A stretch of 60,509 bases of DNA from Streptococcus suis (lineage in GTDB: Bacteria; Bacillota; Bacilli; Lactobacillales; Streptococcaceae). Under the pieces are notes generated by a model. It was not told the origin of the DNA. It did not search any database and worked only from the letters and a program-made list of their open reading frames with translations. Both the position numbers and the translations under genes were made by a program. How positions within the stretch are numbered: position 1 is the first letter of the stretch; each line of letters starts with the position of its first letter. Of the stretch, positions 38,801 through 46,856 are shown in pieces. The stretch spans positions 1 to 60,509 of the forward strand of contig NZ_JAMWEL010000015.1 of assembly GCF_024509555.1 (NCBI RefSeq), given 5' to 3'.

Positions 38801-41800
38801 CTGCAGTTGTGATGGTGTTTGGACGAAGGTCAGTCGTATTGTACTCAGTGCCTGTTGAGCTTTCTGGTGTGTCTTCAACTGTGCTTGCAGTTTCTGTGCC
38901 TGCATCAGTAATACCAGAGATTCGGTTACCATTTTCATCAACGTAGTTAACGATAACGTTACCTTTTACTTCTTGGTAAACGTAAGTGACTTCTTTAGTT
39001 AGTCCTGCTTCAACTGCACCAGTTGGAGCATCCCCCGAAGCCAGGTTGCTGTCTGCTGCTACTGTACCAGCTGGGTAGTCACCTTCTGGAACAAGTTTAT
39101 AGGTCTTACCATCTGTAGCAACAATTGTATCTGGACGGTTGTCCGCAAGTGTATCGTAGTTAGAACCTGGTTGTCCGTTTTCAACATCCAATACATCTGC
39201 CTTGATTTCAGTACCATTTACATCTACATAGTTAACATTGACTGAGCCTGCTTTTTCGTAAACGTACTGAACTGTTGTTGTAGTTTCTGCTACTTTACCA
39301 GTTGTTGGTGCAGAAGAGTCTTTCACTTCTTTGTAGTAGTAAACTGTGCCATCTGCTGTTGTGATAGTTTCTGGACGATTGTCTTCATCTGTGTTGTAGA
39401 CAGTACCAACAGACTTGTCATCTTCATCAACTACAGTTGCTGCAATAACTTCACCAGCTGTGTTGTAGTATTCTACAACTACGTCAGATTTCACTTCTTG
39501 GTAAACGTAAGTTACTTCTTTAGTTACGCCTGCTTCAACAGTACCTGTTGGAGTTGCGCCTGAAGCCAAGTTGCTATCTGCTGCTACTGTACCAACTGGG
39601 TAGTCACCTGCTGGAACAAGAGCATATACTTTACCATCAGTTGTTGTGATAGTTTCTGGTTTGTTATCTGTTGTGTTGTACTCAGTACCTGGTTTTTGAT
39701 TTATTTCATCGTTAACAGGATCTTTGATAACTGTACCATCAGCGAGTGTGTAGTTTACAACAACGTTACCAGCTTTTTGGTAGATGTAAGTGACTTCTTG
39801 AGTTTCTGGTGTCACTTTACCTGTCTCGGATGCCGAGCCTGCTTTTACTTCATCTGTTGGCAAGATGTAATAGACATCTCCAGTGGCATCTTCAATGATT
39901 TTGTTTGGCTTATGATCAGTAGTAGAGTATTCCGACCCGGTATTGGCATCATTGGTATCTACTACTTGAGGTGCGATTACCTTGCCTTCAGTATTCTCAT
40001 AATTGACAAGAACATCACCTTTTAATAGTTCATAGAAATAGGTAACCTCAGTTGTACCTTCAATAACTTTACCAGTTTCTGCTCCCTCAATTGCTCTAGG
40101 GACACGTCTATATACTCGGCCATCTGCTGTTGTGATAGTCTCTTTAATCTGATCTTTGGTGTCGTATGCTTGACCAACTGGAGCATCAATCTCATCATTT
40201 ACTGATGGAATAATCTCTTCCCCATCCAGTGTTTGATAGTTAACTTTTACATTACCTGTAACAAGTTCATAAACATAGGTGACAACCTTCTCACCTTTCT
40301 CAACCACACCAGTTTTAGACGCAGAACCTACTTGAACTTCTTTAAAACGATAAAGTCTCGTTTCACCACTATCAGTTGTTACTGTAATTTCAGTCGGTTT
40401 GTTATCCGTTGCCGTATCATAAGCCGTCCCAACTGATGACTCTGGGGTATCAATAACTGTACTTGGTGTAACTACGCCTTTATCGGTTGTTCCAGAAATT
40501 GGATTGCCAACTTCATCGACATACTTCACAACTACCGAACCTGTAACCTCTTTATAGACATAGGTTACAACCTTCTCGCCAATTCCTACTTCACCAGTCG
40601 TTGGTTCGATTCCTGAAGTATTCGTTGTATCTGTATGCGCTTCAAGATTAGAATTATCACTCACAGTTCCAACTGGATAAGTACCAGCAGGAACTAATTC
40701 ATATGTCTTGCCTCCACTTACGATAGTCGCTGTAGCATGTTCAGCAGTATCATACTCTGTACCAGTCAGGCTAGTAGTTGGCATATCGATCACATCAGCT
40801 TGGAGAGAGTTTCCATCAATATCTACATACTTCACTACTACTGAACCATATGTACGAAGAATTTCTACAGTCGAGCGATATCCCTCCAAGAAGTTACTCT
40901 GACCATTGATTGCAATCGCTGATGTTGTCGTAAATTGCTGACCAGATTTTGCACTTGAAGGAGTATCTAAACCATATTCAAACGCAATTGTTTGACCAAT
41001 AGAGAGAGTCGTTCCAGGATCAGATACAAATTTAAGGGCAGTGACCGTTGAATAGTCTGTAATCGTATCGGTCCATCCCGTCAAATCATTACCAGCTTCA
41101 CCTGGATCTTGTTGGTCAGTAGTATAATAAACCTTCCAACCTGCTGGAGCTGTGACAGGTCCGTTCAAAGTAGGGGTAAATTGACTACCACGAGAACTTG
41201 AGCCATCAAAAACCTCATCTTCTGTATTTGACAAGACTGTAATAACCGTCATATCACTATAAGCTACATCAGATCTATTCTGAATATGGGCCTGAATAGT
41301 GACAGGATCTCCGGCAACTACCCCTGTCGTATCAAACAAATAGCCTTCTTGATAGTTTGATTTATCATATACAAAAAGGGATTTAGGAGACTTACCAGTT
41401 ATCTGCCCCTGAGTTCCAATGATAGTAGTGGCATCCTTAGTATAAACCGTCTCTGCACCATCTCCATCATTATCTAAATCCAATGCATCAGTTCCGCCCG
41501 TATGAACAAAGCTTGGAATGCTATCAAATGATAATCCATAATAAATGTTGGTTGTCTTACTATCTGATTGACTACCATAAAAATATGTACTATTCATGGT
41601 ATAGTTAACAGTCACAGATGCTTGACCAGGGATTACTGATGTTACACCCTCTTTAAACGGAATCTTATAAACTACATAATTTTGACCATCAACTTGAATA
41701 ATTGATTTTTGATAGGTGGATTGATCTGTAGATAACTGTGTTCCAGGAACAATACTATCAACTGATAGCCCCTCGACCATAGCAACATACACATAGGCAT

Positions 41801-44606
41801 TTTCATTAAGAGGAATATTATTTACAAGTCCTGCTGTTCGACTAGTCTCGAGAGAACCTGTAAAATTCGCTTTATCACCATCATAAAGGTTTGTACTATT
41901 AGCACCACGCTGTCTAATTCGTGTATTAATTGTTACTTGCTCTTGAGCATATCCTGCAAAAGCTGACTTCCAGGTCACTGCTTCATCTGTAGGTGACTGA
42001 CGTTGAATCAATTGTGCCGTGTAGCTATAATCATTGAGTTCAGGAGTAACTATGGTCCTATCCGTTACCTTATGGCCAGTCGCCACATCAGTAACTTTAT
42101 AATCGATGCTTTCAGATAACTGAATCATCTCAATATCAAGTGACTGATAAAAAGCACCCGATGTTCCAGTAAAATCAATACCAACAGTTGCTACCGTATC
42201 TGATATACTAACAGATTTTCTATTACTCGTAACCCCTGTTTCATTTGCAAAATCGCCTAGACTACCAAGATTTATCCGAACACCAGAATTATTGATGTAA
42301 TACACAATTGCATCTCTATTATCCATCAAAGTTAGGACATCGACATTACCAATTACAACATTTGTCTTGGTAAAGTAATCTAGCATATCTCCATCTTGTT
42401 GCTTCGCAACATCAACCGATACACGATCAACGGTATTCACGATACCCGTATCACGAGTTCCTCTGCGAAATTGAGTCGTTTGACCAGTTGCCAATGGTTT
42501 AGTCACTTCAGTACCCATTGACTCACCTTTATATGAAGTACCGAAAGAAGTCGTACTGCTATTATCGTTTCGTCCAGCCGCATTATCAGCCATGGAGATT
42601 CCTGTGGTTGTCCCTGCTGCATAGTTCAGAGTATACCCCGTATCAATTCGAGTATTGACTCCAATAACACCTGTTGGAACTTCTCTCGTGACCCATGAAT
42701 TTGTATGACTCGATGTTGTCTCTGCTAATACTTGATTAGTTCCTCCTTCAATAACTCGAGTCGTTAATACAGTATCAGGAATAGTCTCCGCATTCCCTGT
42801 ATAAACGAGATAAAATCCCTTAACTTCTTGTTCAATCTCATGTAGAGTACCTGAAGGACCAATTGGATATTCAATATACCCTTCGGTTTCATTAATAATA
42901 CGTCCAGATTGGTTTGTTCCCCTTGTTAGCGACACATTGCCACTAGTGACGGGTTTGAAATTATCTTTATCATAGTATACTCGAACTACAGAATCCTTTG
43001 GCAATGACCCAGCCGTTGTGATATTAACACCTGACACATCCGTGATTGCCTTAATGGCTGATTTGGTTGTTTCATCTAAAGTTAAAACATAGGAACGTGC
43101 TGAACGTGCTTGAACAACCCCATTTTGGTCACGTATTCCAGCGATTGCTGAACCATCATCTGCAAATCCAAATGTATTTTGAGCAATTGTAGAAGTAATT
43201 GTTGCAGTTTCAATGGCATTCCAAGTTACTGTTTTTTCACCAGTACCATAAACAAGACCACTTGAATCCAGTACCTTCGCTATAACTTTTATTGATTTAC
43301 CATTAACGGTACCGTTTGGTGCGACGAACGACAATGGTATGGTAATATCAGAACCTGATATCAAATTACCTACCTGCAATGTGTAACTATTTGACGTTGC
43401 ATTGTAGACAGGTACTGCATTGTTAAAGCCGGAAAGTTTAATTAAGGAACCGCTTGCGGGTAATTGGATTTGTACGCCATCTTCTTCGATAATATACTCA
43501 ATACGCATATTATCATATTTTACATCTGTCCCCTGTACTGAAACTTTCATTTCATCATTACTTGACTGAGAGGTAATTAGCACCTCATTTCCTTTTTTAA
43601 AAGTGCCTGTCACAAGATTGGATGCGCTGGCAGTTCCAGTAGTATTTAATGCTATTTGAATGGAATCTGTTGCTAAAAACTTCCTTAGTTCAAAAACTAA
43701 AACCTCTACATTTATCCGAATGGCATCAATTTGTGCATTTACAGAATCAAGTGTTGCTGCTGAAGCGTTCAATATTGCTGTTGCTTCTGTAGCAGTCAAT
43801 TTTGTTGCTGCAGCTGCGGATTTCAAAGCAGTGTTGTCGCTATCTGATGCTGCAACAAGACGTTCAGCTTCATTAGCCAATACTTCTGCTTCAGAGATGA
43901 CTTGTTCAAGAACAACTTTCGCTTCTTCAACAGTTGCTGGAGTTTTTACTGCTTCAGCAACTACTTCACTTGAGGCTGTTGCTGTTTCACTTGTTGCAGT
44001 GGTTGTTGTAGCTGACTCCATAGTTGCTGTTGTAGTTGTTACTTCAGCTGTCTTAGCAACTTTTACAGTAACCACGTTTGCAGCACCTTCTGTTACTTCT
44101 TGAGTCACAGCCGCTGTTTGACCTGTTGCCAATTCGTAACCTGCAGGTACTGATATCGCTACATCTAAGTTTGTTTTAGCAGTTGCTTCAGTTGTATTTA
44201 CAATTGTTGTTTTAACATCTGCTTGTACTACAGTACCATCTTCCAACACATATTGAACAATGTAGTTGATAGTTGCAGTACGTTCTGTACTTGTAGCAGT
44301 TGCTACTGTTTCAGTAGTTGAAGCTTCTGTAGATGAGGCTGCTGTCGAAGTTGTAGCAGTTTCAGTCGCTGTTGCTACTGTTTCTGCAACAGTAGCTTCT
44401 GAGCTGGTTGATGTTGCTGTTGTTGAAGCTACAGTCGCTGTTTCAGATGCTGCAGCATTTGTTTCAGCTTGTGCCACCTGTACTCCAGCACCCAGAGCCA
44501 AAGACATACCAAGTAAGACACTGGCAGCTCCAAAATGGTATTTACGAATTGAAAAATGTTGTCTCATTCCGTACCAATTGAACGATTTTCGATTAACTTT
44601 ATGCAT
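29820..44606 (-). CDS. Giant MucBP-repeat surface protein, YSIRK signal, LPXTG anchored
   Basis: 4928 residues. The N-terminus has a YSIRK-type signal (FSIRKYHFGAASVLLGMSL near 18-36) ending near AQAE. A Thr/Ser/Ala-rich segment (about 50-105), a beta domain plus helical region (about 110-315) and a long non-repetitive region with DxN/Dx-rich beta domains (about 315-1270) follow. Then come about 34 MucBP-type modules of about 75 residues (VVVNY-x-DGTVI ... TYVYEEVKG), about 12 further modules alternating with a shorter VVTNHVDEEGN type, and a proline-rich wall spanner. The end has LPNTGE near 4894, a hydrophobic helix and KRRR. Sortase should anchor it to the wall. MucBP modules bind mucin glycans in lactobacilli, so adhesion to mucosa is likely; the ligand is not proven. 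AGGAGG lies six bases before the ATG. Confidence 0.95.
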   Translation of the reverse strand: MHKVNRKSFNWYGMRQHFSIRKYHFGAASVLLGMSLALGAGVQVAQAETNAAASETATVASTTATSTSSEATVAETVATATETATTSTAASSTEASTTETVATATSTERTATINYIVQYVLEDGTVVQADVKTTIVNTTEATAKTNLDVAISVPAGYELATGQTAAVTQEVTEGAANVVTVKVAKTAEVTTTTATMESATTTTATSETATASSEVVAEAVKTPATVEEAKVVLEQVISEAEVLANEAERLVAASDSDNTALKSAAAATKLTATEATAILNASAATLDSVNAQIDAIRINVEVLVFELRKFLATDSIQIALNTTGTASASNLVTGTFKKGNEVLITSQSSNDEMKVSVQGTDVKYDNMRIEYIIEEDGVQIQLPASGSLIKLSGFNNAVPVYNATSNSYTLQVGNLISGSDITIPLSFVAPNGTVNGKSIKVIAKVLDSSGLVYGTGEKTVTWNAIETATITSTIAQNTFGFADDGSAIAGIRDQNGVVQARSARSYVLTLDETTKSAIKAITDVSGVNITTAGSLPKDSVVRVYYDKDNFKPVTSGNVSLTRGTNQSGRIINETEGYIEYPIGPSGTLHEIEQEVKGFYLVYTGNAETIPDTVLTTRVIEGGTNQVLAETTSSHTNSWVTREVPTGVIGVNTRIDTGYTLNYAAGTTTGISMADNAAGRNDNSSTTSFGTSYKGESMGTEVTKPLATGQTTQFRRGTRDTGIVNTVDRVSVDVAKQQDGDMLDYFTKTNVVIGNVDVLTLMDNRDAIVYYINNSGVRINLGSLGDFANETGVTSNRKSVSISDTVATVGIDFTGTSGAFYQSLDIEMIQLSESIDYKVTDVATGHKVTDRTIVTPELNDYSYTAQLIQRQSPTDEAVTWKSAFAGYAQEQVTINTRIRQRGANSTNLYDGDKANFTGSLETSRTAGLVNNIPLNENAYVYVAMVEGLSVDSIVPGTQLSTDQSTYQKSIIQVDGQNYVVYKIPFKEGVTSVIPGQASVTVNYTMNSTYFYGSQSDSKTTNIYYGLSFDSIPSFVHTGGTDALDLDNDGDGAETVYTKDATTIIGTQGQITGKSPKSLFVYDKSNYQEGYLFDTTGVVAGDPVTIQAHIQNRSDVAYSDMTVITVLSNTEDEVFDGSSSRGSQFTPTLNGPVTAPAGWKVYYTTDQQDPGEAGNDLTGWTDTITDYSTVTALKFVSDPGTTLSIGQTIAFEYGLDTPSSAKSGQQFTTTSAIAINGQSNFLEGYRSTVEILRTYGSVVVKYVDIDGNSLQADVIDMPTTSLTGTEYDTAEHATATIVSGGKTYELVPAGTYPVGTVSDNSNLEAHTDTTNTSGIEPTTGEVGIGEKVVTYVYKEVTGSVVVKYVDEVGNPISGTTDKGVVTPSTVIDTPESSVGTAYDTATDNKPTEITVTTDSGETRLYRFKEVQVGSASKTGVVEKGEKVVTYVYELVTGNVKVNYQTLDGEEIIPSVNDEIDAPVGQAYDTKDQIKETITTADGRVYRRVPRAIEGAETGKVIEGTTEVTYFYELLKGDVLVNYENTEGKVIAPQVVDTNDANTGSEYSTTDHKPNKIIEDATGDVYYILPTDEVKAGSASETGKVTPETQEVTYIYQKAGNVVVNYTLADGTVIKDPVNDEINQKPGTEYNTTDNKPETITTTDGKVYALVPAGDYPVGTVAADSNLASGATPTGTVEAGVTKEVTYVYQEVKSDVVVEYYNTAGEVIAATVVDEDDKSVGTVYNTDEDNRPETITTADGTVYYYKEVKDSSAPTTGKVAETTTTVQYVYEKAGSVNVNYVDVNGTEIKADVLDVENGQPGSNYDTLADNRPDTIVATDGKTYKLVPEGDYPAGTVAADSNLASGDAPTGAVEAGLTKEVTYVYQEVKGNVIVNYVDENGNRISGITDAGTETASTVEDTPESSTGTEYNTTDLRPNTITTADGKIYKLVPSAIPANETGKVVEGTTEVTYVYKLVQGDVVVHYVDTEGNTIAKDVTDTKVSDTGTAYDTTDNKPNKIVNDETGDVYYILPTDEVKAGDKETGKVVEGTTEVTYIYQKAGNVVVNYTLADGTVIKDPVNDETNQEPGYDYNTADNKLETITTTDGKVYKLVPTATIGNETGDVEAGKTIEVTYIYEEVKSDVVVEYYDTEGNSISGTETDNATSVVDTEDASVGTAYNTDDKKPATITAADGTVYYYKEVKDTSAPTTGNVAETTTTVQYVYEKAGDVIVHYITTDGTPISGVTNTGSVIASTVDDTVNGKPGSTYDTSDLRPTTITTDEGKTYELVPAATIGNETGDVEAGKTTEVTYVYKEVKGSVVVNYVTTDGTVLQAPVTDTPETSTGTGYDTTDVKPETITTADGKTYKLVPTLTQGSETGDVVPGVTEVTYVYEEVKGDVVVNYVNTAGEVIASQVVDTKTTSTGTDYDTTDNKPAKITTEDGTVYYYKEVDATSAAETGKVVEGTTEITYVYEQAGSVTVNYVTTDGTVIKSPVKDEENAEPGKTYSTEDNKPTTITTEDGKTYKLVPNATTGEENGTITSGEDKQVTYVYEEVKGNVVVEYYNTAGEKIATDVEDTPASSTGTAYTTLDNKPATITAADGTVYYYKEVKDSSAPTTGKVAETTTTVQYVYEQAGNVVVNYITEDGTPLFGTTNTGATTASTVDDTKDGKPGSTYDTTDLKPTTITTDDGKTYELVPASTVGDETGTVEAGVTKEVTYVYKEVKGSVVVNYISTTGEELQAQVVDTPESSTGTGYDTTDVKPETITTKDGRTFKLVPKMTQGSETGDVVPGVTEVTYVYEEVKGDVVVNYVNTDGKVIASQVVDTKTTSTGTDYDTTDNKPAKITTEDGTVYYYKEVDAASATETGKVVEGTTEITYVYEQAGSVTVNYVTTDGTVIKSPVKDEENAEPGKTYSTEDNKPTTITTEDGKTYKLVPNATTGEENGTITSGEDKQVTYVYEEVKGNVVVEYYNTAGEKIATEVEDTPTSSPGTAYTTLDNKPETITATDGTVYYYKEVKSDSAAETGDVVEGTTTVKYVYEQAGNVVVNYITEDGTVIKQPVNDETNAAPGSEYNTTDNKPTTITTEDGKTYELIPTATIGTEEGTVEAGKTTEVTYVYKEVKGSVVVNYVTTDGTVIQAPVTDTPETSTGTPYDTTDVMPGTITTEDGKTYKLVPSLTKGSETGDVVPGVTQVTYVYEEVKGDVVVNYVNTAGEVIASQVVDTKTTSTGTAYDTTDNKPAKITTEDGTVYYYKEVDATSATETGKVVEGTTEITYVYEQAGSVTVNYVTTDGTVIKSPVKDEENAEPGKTYSTEDNKPSTITTEDGKTYKLVPNATTGEENGTITSGEDKQVTYVYEEVKGNVVVNYITTDGTVIKQPVEDTPSTSTGTPYDTTDNKPTTITTEDGKTYRIVPTLTQGKETGDVVEGTTSITYVYEEVKGDVVVEYYDTEGNLISGLSDSGEAVDTKEVDTPSTSTGTAYNTDEDHKPNTITTADGTVYYYKEVKDTSASTTGEVVEGTTTVQYVYEKAGNVIVHYITEDGTVIKATVTDEENAEPGKSYTTTDNKPTTITTEDGTVYELVPSATIGTENGEVESGKTTEVTYVYRKVETPAAKTGNVVVEYYNTAGEKIASDVVDTPETTTGTVYETFDFKPVTITKDGVTYFYKEVKDTSAAEKGTVVEGTTTVQYVYEPAGSVTVNYVTTDGTVIKSPVKDEENAESGKTYSTEDNKPTTITTEDGKTYKLVPSLTTGEENGSVTSGEDKQVTYVYEEVKGDVVVNYIDTEGNVIKAPVTDTPSTSTGTSYDTTDNKPETITTEDGTEYKLVPVLTKGEENGSVVEGTTQVTYVYQKVTTPAPNPNGSVVVNYVNTNGETIATSVNDTTDAALDTTYDTTDFKPAVIKHNGVTYFYKEVKAGDNESGKVVEGTTEVTYVYEPAGSVTVNYVTTDGTVIKSPVKDEENAEPGKTYTTEDNKPTTITTEDGKTYKLVPSLTTGEENGSVTPGEDKQVTYVYEEVKGNVVVNYIDTEGNVIKASVTDTPPTSTGTSFDTTDNKPETITTDDGTEYKLVPVLTKGEENGSVVEGTTQVTYVYRKVSSAVKSPVTNHVDENGKSISPQEDGTKPNTSIPGYEFTGKTTVDEDGNVTHVYRKVTPKGTVVVNYITEDGTVISTPVTDTPSSDVDTPYDTTDNKPGTITFNGEEYELVRVDGTENGTVVEGETVVTYVYRKVTPATKVVTNHVDEEGNVISPQEDGTTPNKGTSIPGYEFTGKTTTDENGNTTHVYRKVTPTKKVVTNHVDEEGNVISPQEDGTTPNKSIPGYEFTGKTTTDENGNTTHVYRKVTPTKKVVTNHVDEEGKSISPQEDGTKPNTSIPGYEFTGKTTVDEDGNVTHVYRKVTPKGTVVVNYITEDGTVIATPVTDTPSSDVDKPYDTTDNKPGTITFNGEEYELVRVDGTENGTVVEGETVVTYVYRKVTPATKVVTNHVDEEGNVISPQEDGTTPDKSIPGYEFTGKTTIDKDGNVTHIYRKVSPKGTVVVNYVTEDGTVIATPVTDTPSSDVDTPYDTTDNKPDTITFNGEEYELVRVDGTENGKVVEGETVVTYVYRKVTPATKVVTKHVDENGNPIAPQEDGTTPNKSIPGYEFTGKTTTDENGNTTHVYRKVSPKGTVVVNYVTEDGTVIATPVTDTPSSDVNTPYDTTDNKPGTITFNGEEYELVRVDGTENGTVVEGETVVTYVYRKVTPATKVVTNHVDENGNVISPQEDGTTPNKGNSIPGYVYVKTTTDSDGNTTHVYRKVVTNHVDEEGNVIAPQEDGTTPDHSIPGYEFTGKTITLPNGDTIHVYRKIPTNPTNPITPQPGTPEPGTPNPGRPGTPVTPEPGRPGTPVPSAPAKPGQPATPKAGKAQLPNTGETSSATGVLGAAMLVAALAIAGKRRRNNED
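30080..40870 (-). repeat. MucBP module array with ~1.2-kb higher-order repeat
   Basis: Tandem modules of about 225 bp fill over 10 kb. A word encoding VTYVYEEVKGN plus its neighbours recurs nearly unchanged at 34551, 35742 and 36963, spaced 1191 and 1221 bases. Blocks of five or six modules have therefore been duplicated together. Modules close to the C-terminus are a second, shorter type with PQEDGTTPNKSIPGYEFTG. Confidence 0.85.
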
Positions 44607-44696
44607 GCTTTCCTCCTATATCTTGATAGATTAGACCAAGATTATGCAAAAAATCTACTAAACTAAAAATTGACTTTATCCAAATCTAATAATGAT

Positions 44697-44724
44697 ATTT
44701 TACCATTAAAACATTATTTTTCAA
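44697..44724 (-). promoter_or_regulatory. Predicted promoter of the giant MucBP gene
   Basis: On the minus strand TTGAAA (44724-44719) and TAAAAT (44702-44697) are 16 bases apart. Transcription would start near 44690 with a leader of about 84 nt. Confidence 0.55.
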
Positions 44725-44782
44725 GCATTTAATTACATTTATTCAGAAATGGGTAGAAAATGTGAACATTATTTCAAATTCG

Positions 44783-44810
44783 GTTCCAATTGTTCTAATA
44801 TACATGGAAC
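44783..44810. promoter_or_regulatory. Inverted repeat upstream of the giant gene promoter
   Basis: GTTCCA and TGGAAC are separated by 16 bases, about 60 bases upstream of the -35 box. It could bind a dimeric regulator, but nothing else supports this. The rest of 44607-44870 is AT-rich and shows no gene. Confidence 0.3.
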
Positions 44811-44874
44811 AAGTTAATAATTCTAGAAAAATGGAATCTCAACTTCTGTTATAAAAGAAAGCTCGAAATGACTC

Positions 44875-44907
44875 AAAAAAAAAAAAAAACTCTTCCTCTA
44901 GGAAGAG
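44875..44907 (-). terminator. Terminator of sodA
   Basis: On the minus strand CTCTTCC-TAGA-GGAAGAG is followed by 14 or more T residues, only a few bases past the sodA stop. This is a textbook rho-independent terminator. Confidence 0.92.
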
Positions 44908-44914
44908 CACGTTA

Positions 44915-45520
44915 TTATTTGGCAGCTTTATAAAGCTCATCAACCTTATTCCAGTTGATTACTTCAAAGAAGGCTTTGATGTAGTTCGGACGAACGTTTC
45001 GGTAGTTGAGGTAGTATGCATGTTCCCAAACGTCCAATGCCAAGATTGGTTTCAAGCCTTGCATGATTGGGGTATCTTGGTTAGCAGTTGAGATAACTTC
45101 CAATTTGCCTTCTTTATTGACAACCAAGAAAGCCCAGCCTGAACCAAAGCGAGTTGTTGCTGCAGTCGTGAAGGCATCTTTGAAGGCATCAAATGAACCG
45201 AAGGTCGCATCAATATCTGCTGCTAATTCAGCTGAAATTTCTGTTTTTTCTGGTGAAAGTAATTCCCAGAAAAGTGCATGGTTAAGGTGACCGCCACCGT
45301 TGTTGATAAGGGCTTGACGGATATCAGCTGGAATTTGCTCCACATCTGACAATAGTGCTACCAAGTCTTCACCGATTTCTGGGTGTTTTTCAAGGGCTGC
45401 ATTAGCATTTGCAACATAAGTTGCATGGTGCTTGTCGTGGTGAAGGGTCATTGTTTCTGCATCAATATGTGGTTCCAAGGCATCGTATGCGTATGGTAGG
45501 TCTGGTAAAATAATTGCCAT
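44915..45520 (-). CDS. sodA: Superoxide dismutase, Mn-type
   Basis: 201 residues, full length. Metal ligands are in place: His27 (in TLHHDKHH), His81 (in [11 protein letters not shown]), Asp163 and His167 (in [11 protein letters not shown]). The enzyme converts superoxide to oxygen and hydrogen peroxide in the cytoplasm; streptococcal SodA uses manganese. AGGAGA lies before the ATG, and the gene has its own promoter and terminator. Order sodA-holA is as in other streptococci. Confidence 0.98.
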   Translation of the reverse strand: MAIILPDLPYAYDALEPHIDAETMTLHHDKHHATYVANANAALEKHPEIGEDLVALLSDVEQIPADIRQALINNGGGHLNHALFWELLSPEKTEISAELAADIDATFGSFDAFKDAFTTAATTRFGSGWAFLVVNKEGKLEVISTANQDTPIMQGLKPILALDVWEHAYYLNYRNVRPNYIKAFFEVINWNKVDELYKAAK

Positions 45521-45552
45521 TTCTTTGTTCTCCTATACTAATTGATATTCTT

Positions 45553-45581
45553 ATTTTACTCCAATTTGAGAGCCTTTTCAA
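45553..45581 (-). promoter_or_regulatory. Promoter of sodA
   Basis: On the minus strand TTGAAA (45581-45576) and TAAAAT (45558-45553) are separated by 17 bases. Transcription starts near 45546, about 26 bases before the ATG. No PerR-like or MntR-like operator was obvious by eye. Confidence 0.65.
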
Positions 45582-45611
45582 TTTTTTTGTCTGAAACTAC
45601 TAAACAGACAC

Positions 45612-46643
45612 TTAACTCGTTGCAATTTTTAACAATGTAAGATCAAACAAGTAATCCTTATCAAACCGTCCTGTCTTGATTTGATAATCCGTTTCTATCA
45701 ATAATCGAACAACTTTTTTCAAAAATCCAATGGATAAATAGCGTGAATCGCGCAGAGCAAATTTGATCTGATAAGGATTGACTTTCCGTCCCATGATTTC
45801 TGACAATTCTGCCACCATTTGCGACTCACTCTTGCCCTGTTCATGAAGAATCTGGACCTGTAAATACGTCCGAAATTGGGTCAACATTATGGCGATTAGT
45901 TTGATTTCATCTTCACCCTGTAATCGTAAATCACGCACAAGCTGACGGGCCTCATCCATTTTGGACTGGAGTACCATTTGTGTCAAGTCAAAAATATTAT
46001 CCTGTAAGGTCTTTGGAATAGCAGCATCAATATCTGCCATAGTAATCAACTCTTGTCCTTTATAAGACTGCAAGAAGGCTAGATTTTTACTGATTTCAGC
46101 AAACTCAAAATTTGATTTTCCAAGGAGATATTGAAAGACATCTCCATCCATATTCAAACCTAGTCGACCAAGCTCCTTCTGGAAATACTGTCGCAAGTCC
46201 GCTTCCTTCAAGGGATTAGCTTCCAAGACCAGACCATCTCGCTTGATGAGTTTTACCAAGCGACGCTTGCTATCCAGCTTTCCTGGGGCTAGGATAATCA
46301 AACGTGTTGTGTCAACTGGTTTTTCCAAATAGGCCTCAAACTGCTTGAGCTCTTCGTCCGTCAAATGTCGCTTCTTGTCTGTAGTCAAATCAGAAAAATA
46401 ATCCAGTATGACAACTTTTTCGTCTGAGAAAAATGGGAGAGAAACCAAATCCAAATCTACCTGACGGTAGTCAGCTTCTGACATGTCAAAATAGGCAAAT
46501 GCAAGAACTGAAGGATCGAAATCAATCTGTCGCAACAATAGATCCTTTGCAATCTGATATTGTCCAACATCCTCACCGCATAGAACGGTCAAGGGACCTA
46601 ACTTATCTTTTTTTAATGTCTCAATCTGTCCAATAACTAACAT
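45612..46643 (-). CDS. holA: DNA polymerase III delta subunit
   Basis: 343 residues. The start MLVIGQIETLKKDKLGPLTVLCGED and the internal LIILAPGKLDSKRRLVKLIK fit the HolA family, the clamp-loader subunit that opens the beta clamp during replication. An extended -10 box TGGTATAAT lies 23 bases upstream of the ATG (46666-46671), and AGAGG is the ribosome binding site. In related streptococci holA directly follows comEC; here LysR and protease genes separate them. Confidence 0.94.
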   Translation of the reverse strand: MLVIGQIETLKKDKLGPLTVLCGEDVGQYQIAKDLLLRQIDFDPSVLAFAYFDMSEADYRQVDLDLVSLPFFSDEKVVILDYFSDLTTDKKRHLTDEELKQFEAYLEKPVDTTRLIILAPGKLDSKRRLVKLIKRDGLVLEANPLKEADLRQYFQKELGRLGLNMDGDVFQYLLGKSNFEFAEISKNLAFLQSYKGQELITMADIDAAIPKTLQDNIFDLTQMVLQSKMDEARQLVRDLRLQGEDEIKLIAIMLTQFRTYLQVQILHEQGKSESQMVAELSEIMGRKVNPYQIKFALRDSRYLSIGFLKKVVRLLIETDYQIKTGRFDKDYLFDLTLLKIATS

Positions 46644-46761
46644 GTATACCTCTAATTCTTAATAAATTATACCATTTGAAATAGAATTAGAAAACAAGAG
46701 ATTTGTAAAAATATACTGTTTGATTTTTTTCAAATAATCACAATATTCTTGTGCCTTCCAT

Positions 46762-46792
46762 AAAAAACAGGTGCCAATAAACCTAGCACCTG
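46762..46792 (-). terminator. Terminator of the LysR-type regulator gene
   Basis: On the minus strand CAGGTGC and GCACCTG form a seven-base stem with an 11-base loop, followed by six T residues. It lies about 65 bases after the regulator stop codon and isolates it from holA. Confidence 0.75.
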
Positions 46793-46856
46793 ATGTATTC
46801 TCTATAATACATGAGCCAATTCATCCAGATGTTCAAAAAACAGCTATAATTCAACT

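Noticed and set aside
43660..44634. Plus-strand open frames opposite the N-terminus of the giant protein
   Set aside because: They are antisense to Ala/Thr/Val-rich coding sequence and have no start signals.
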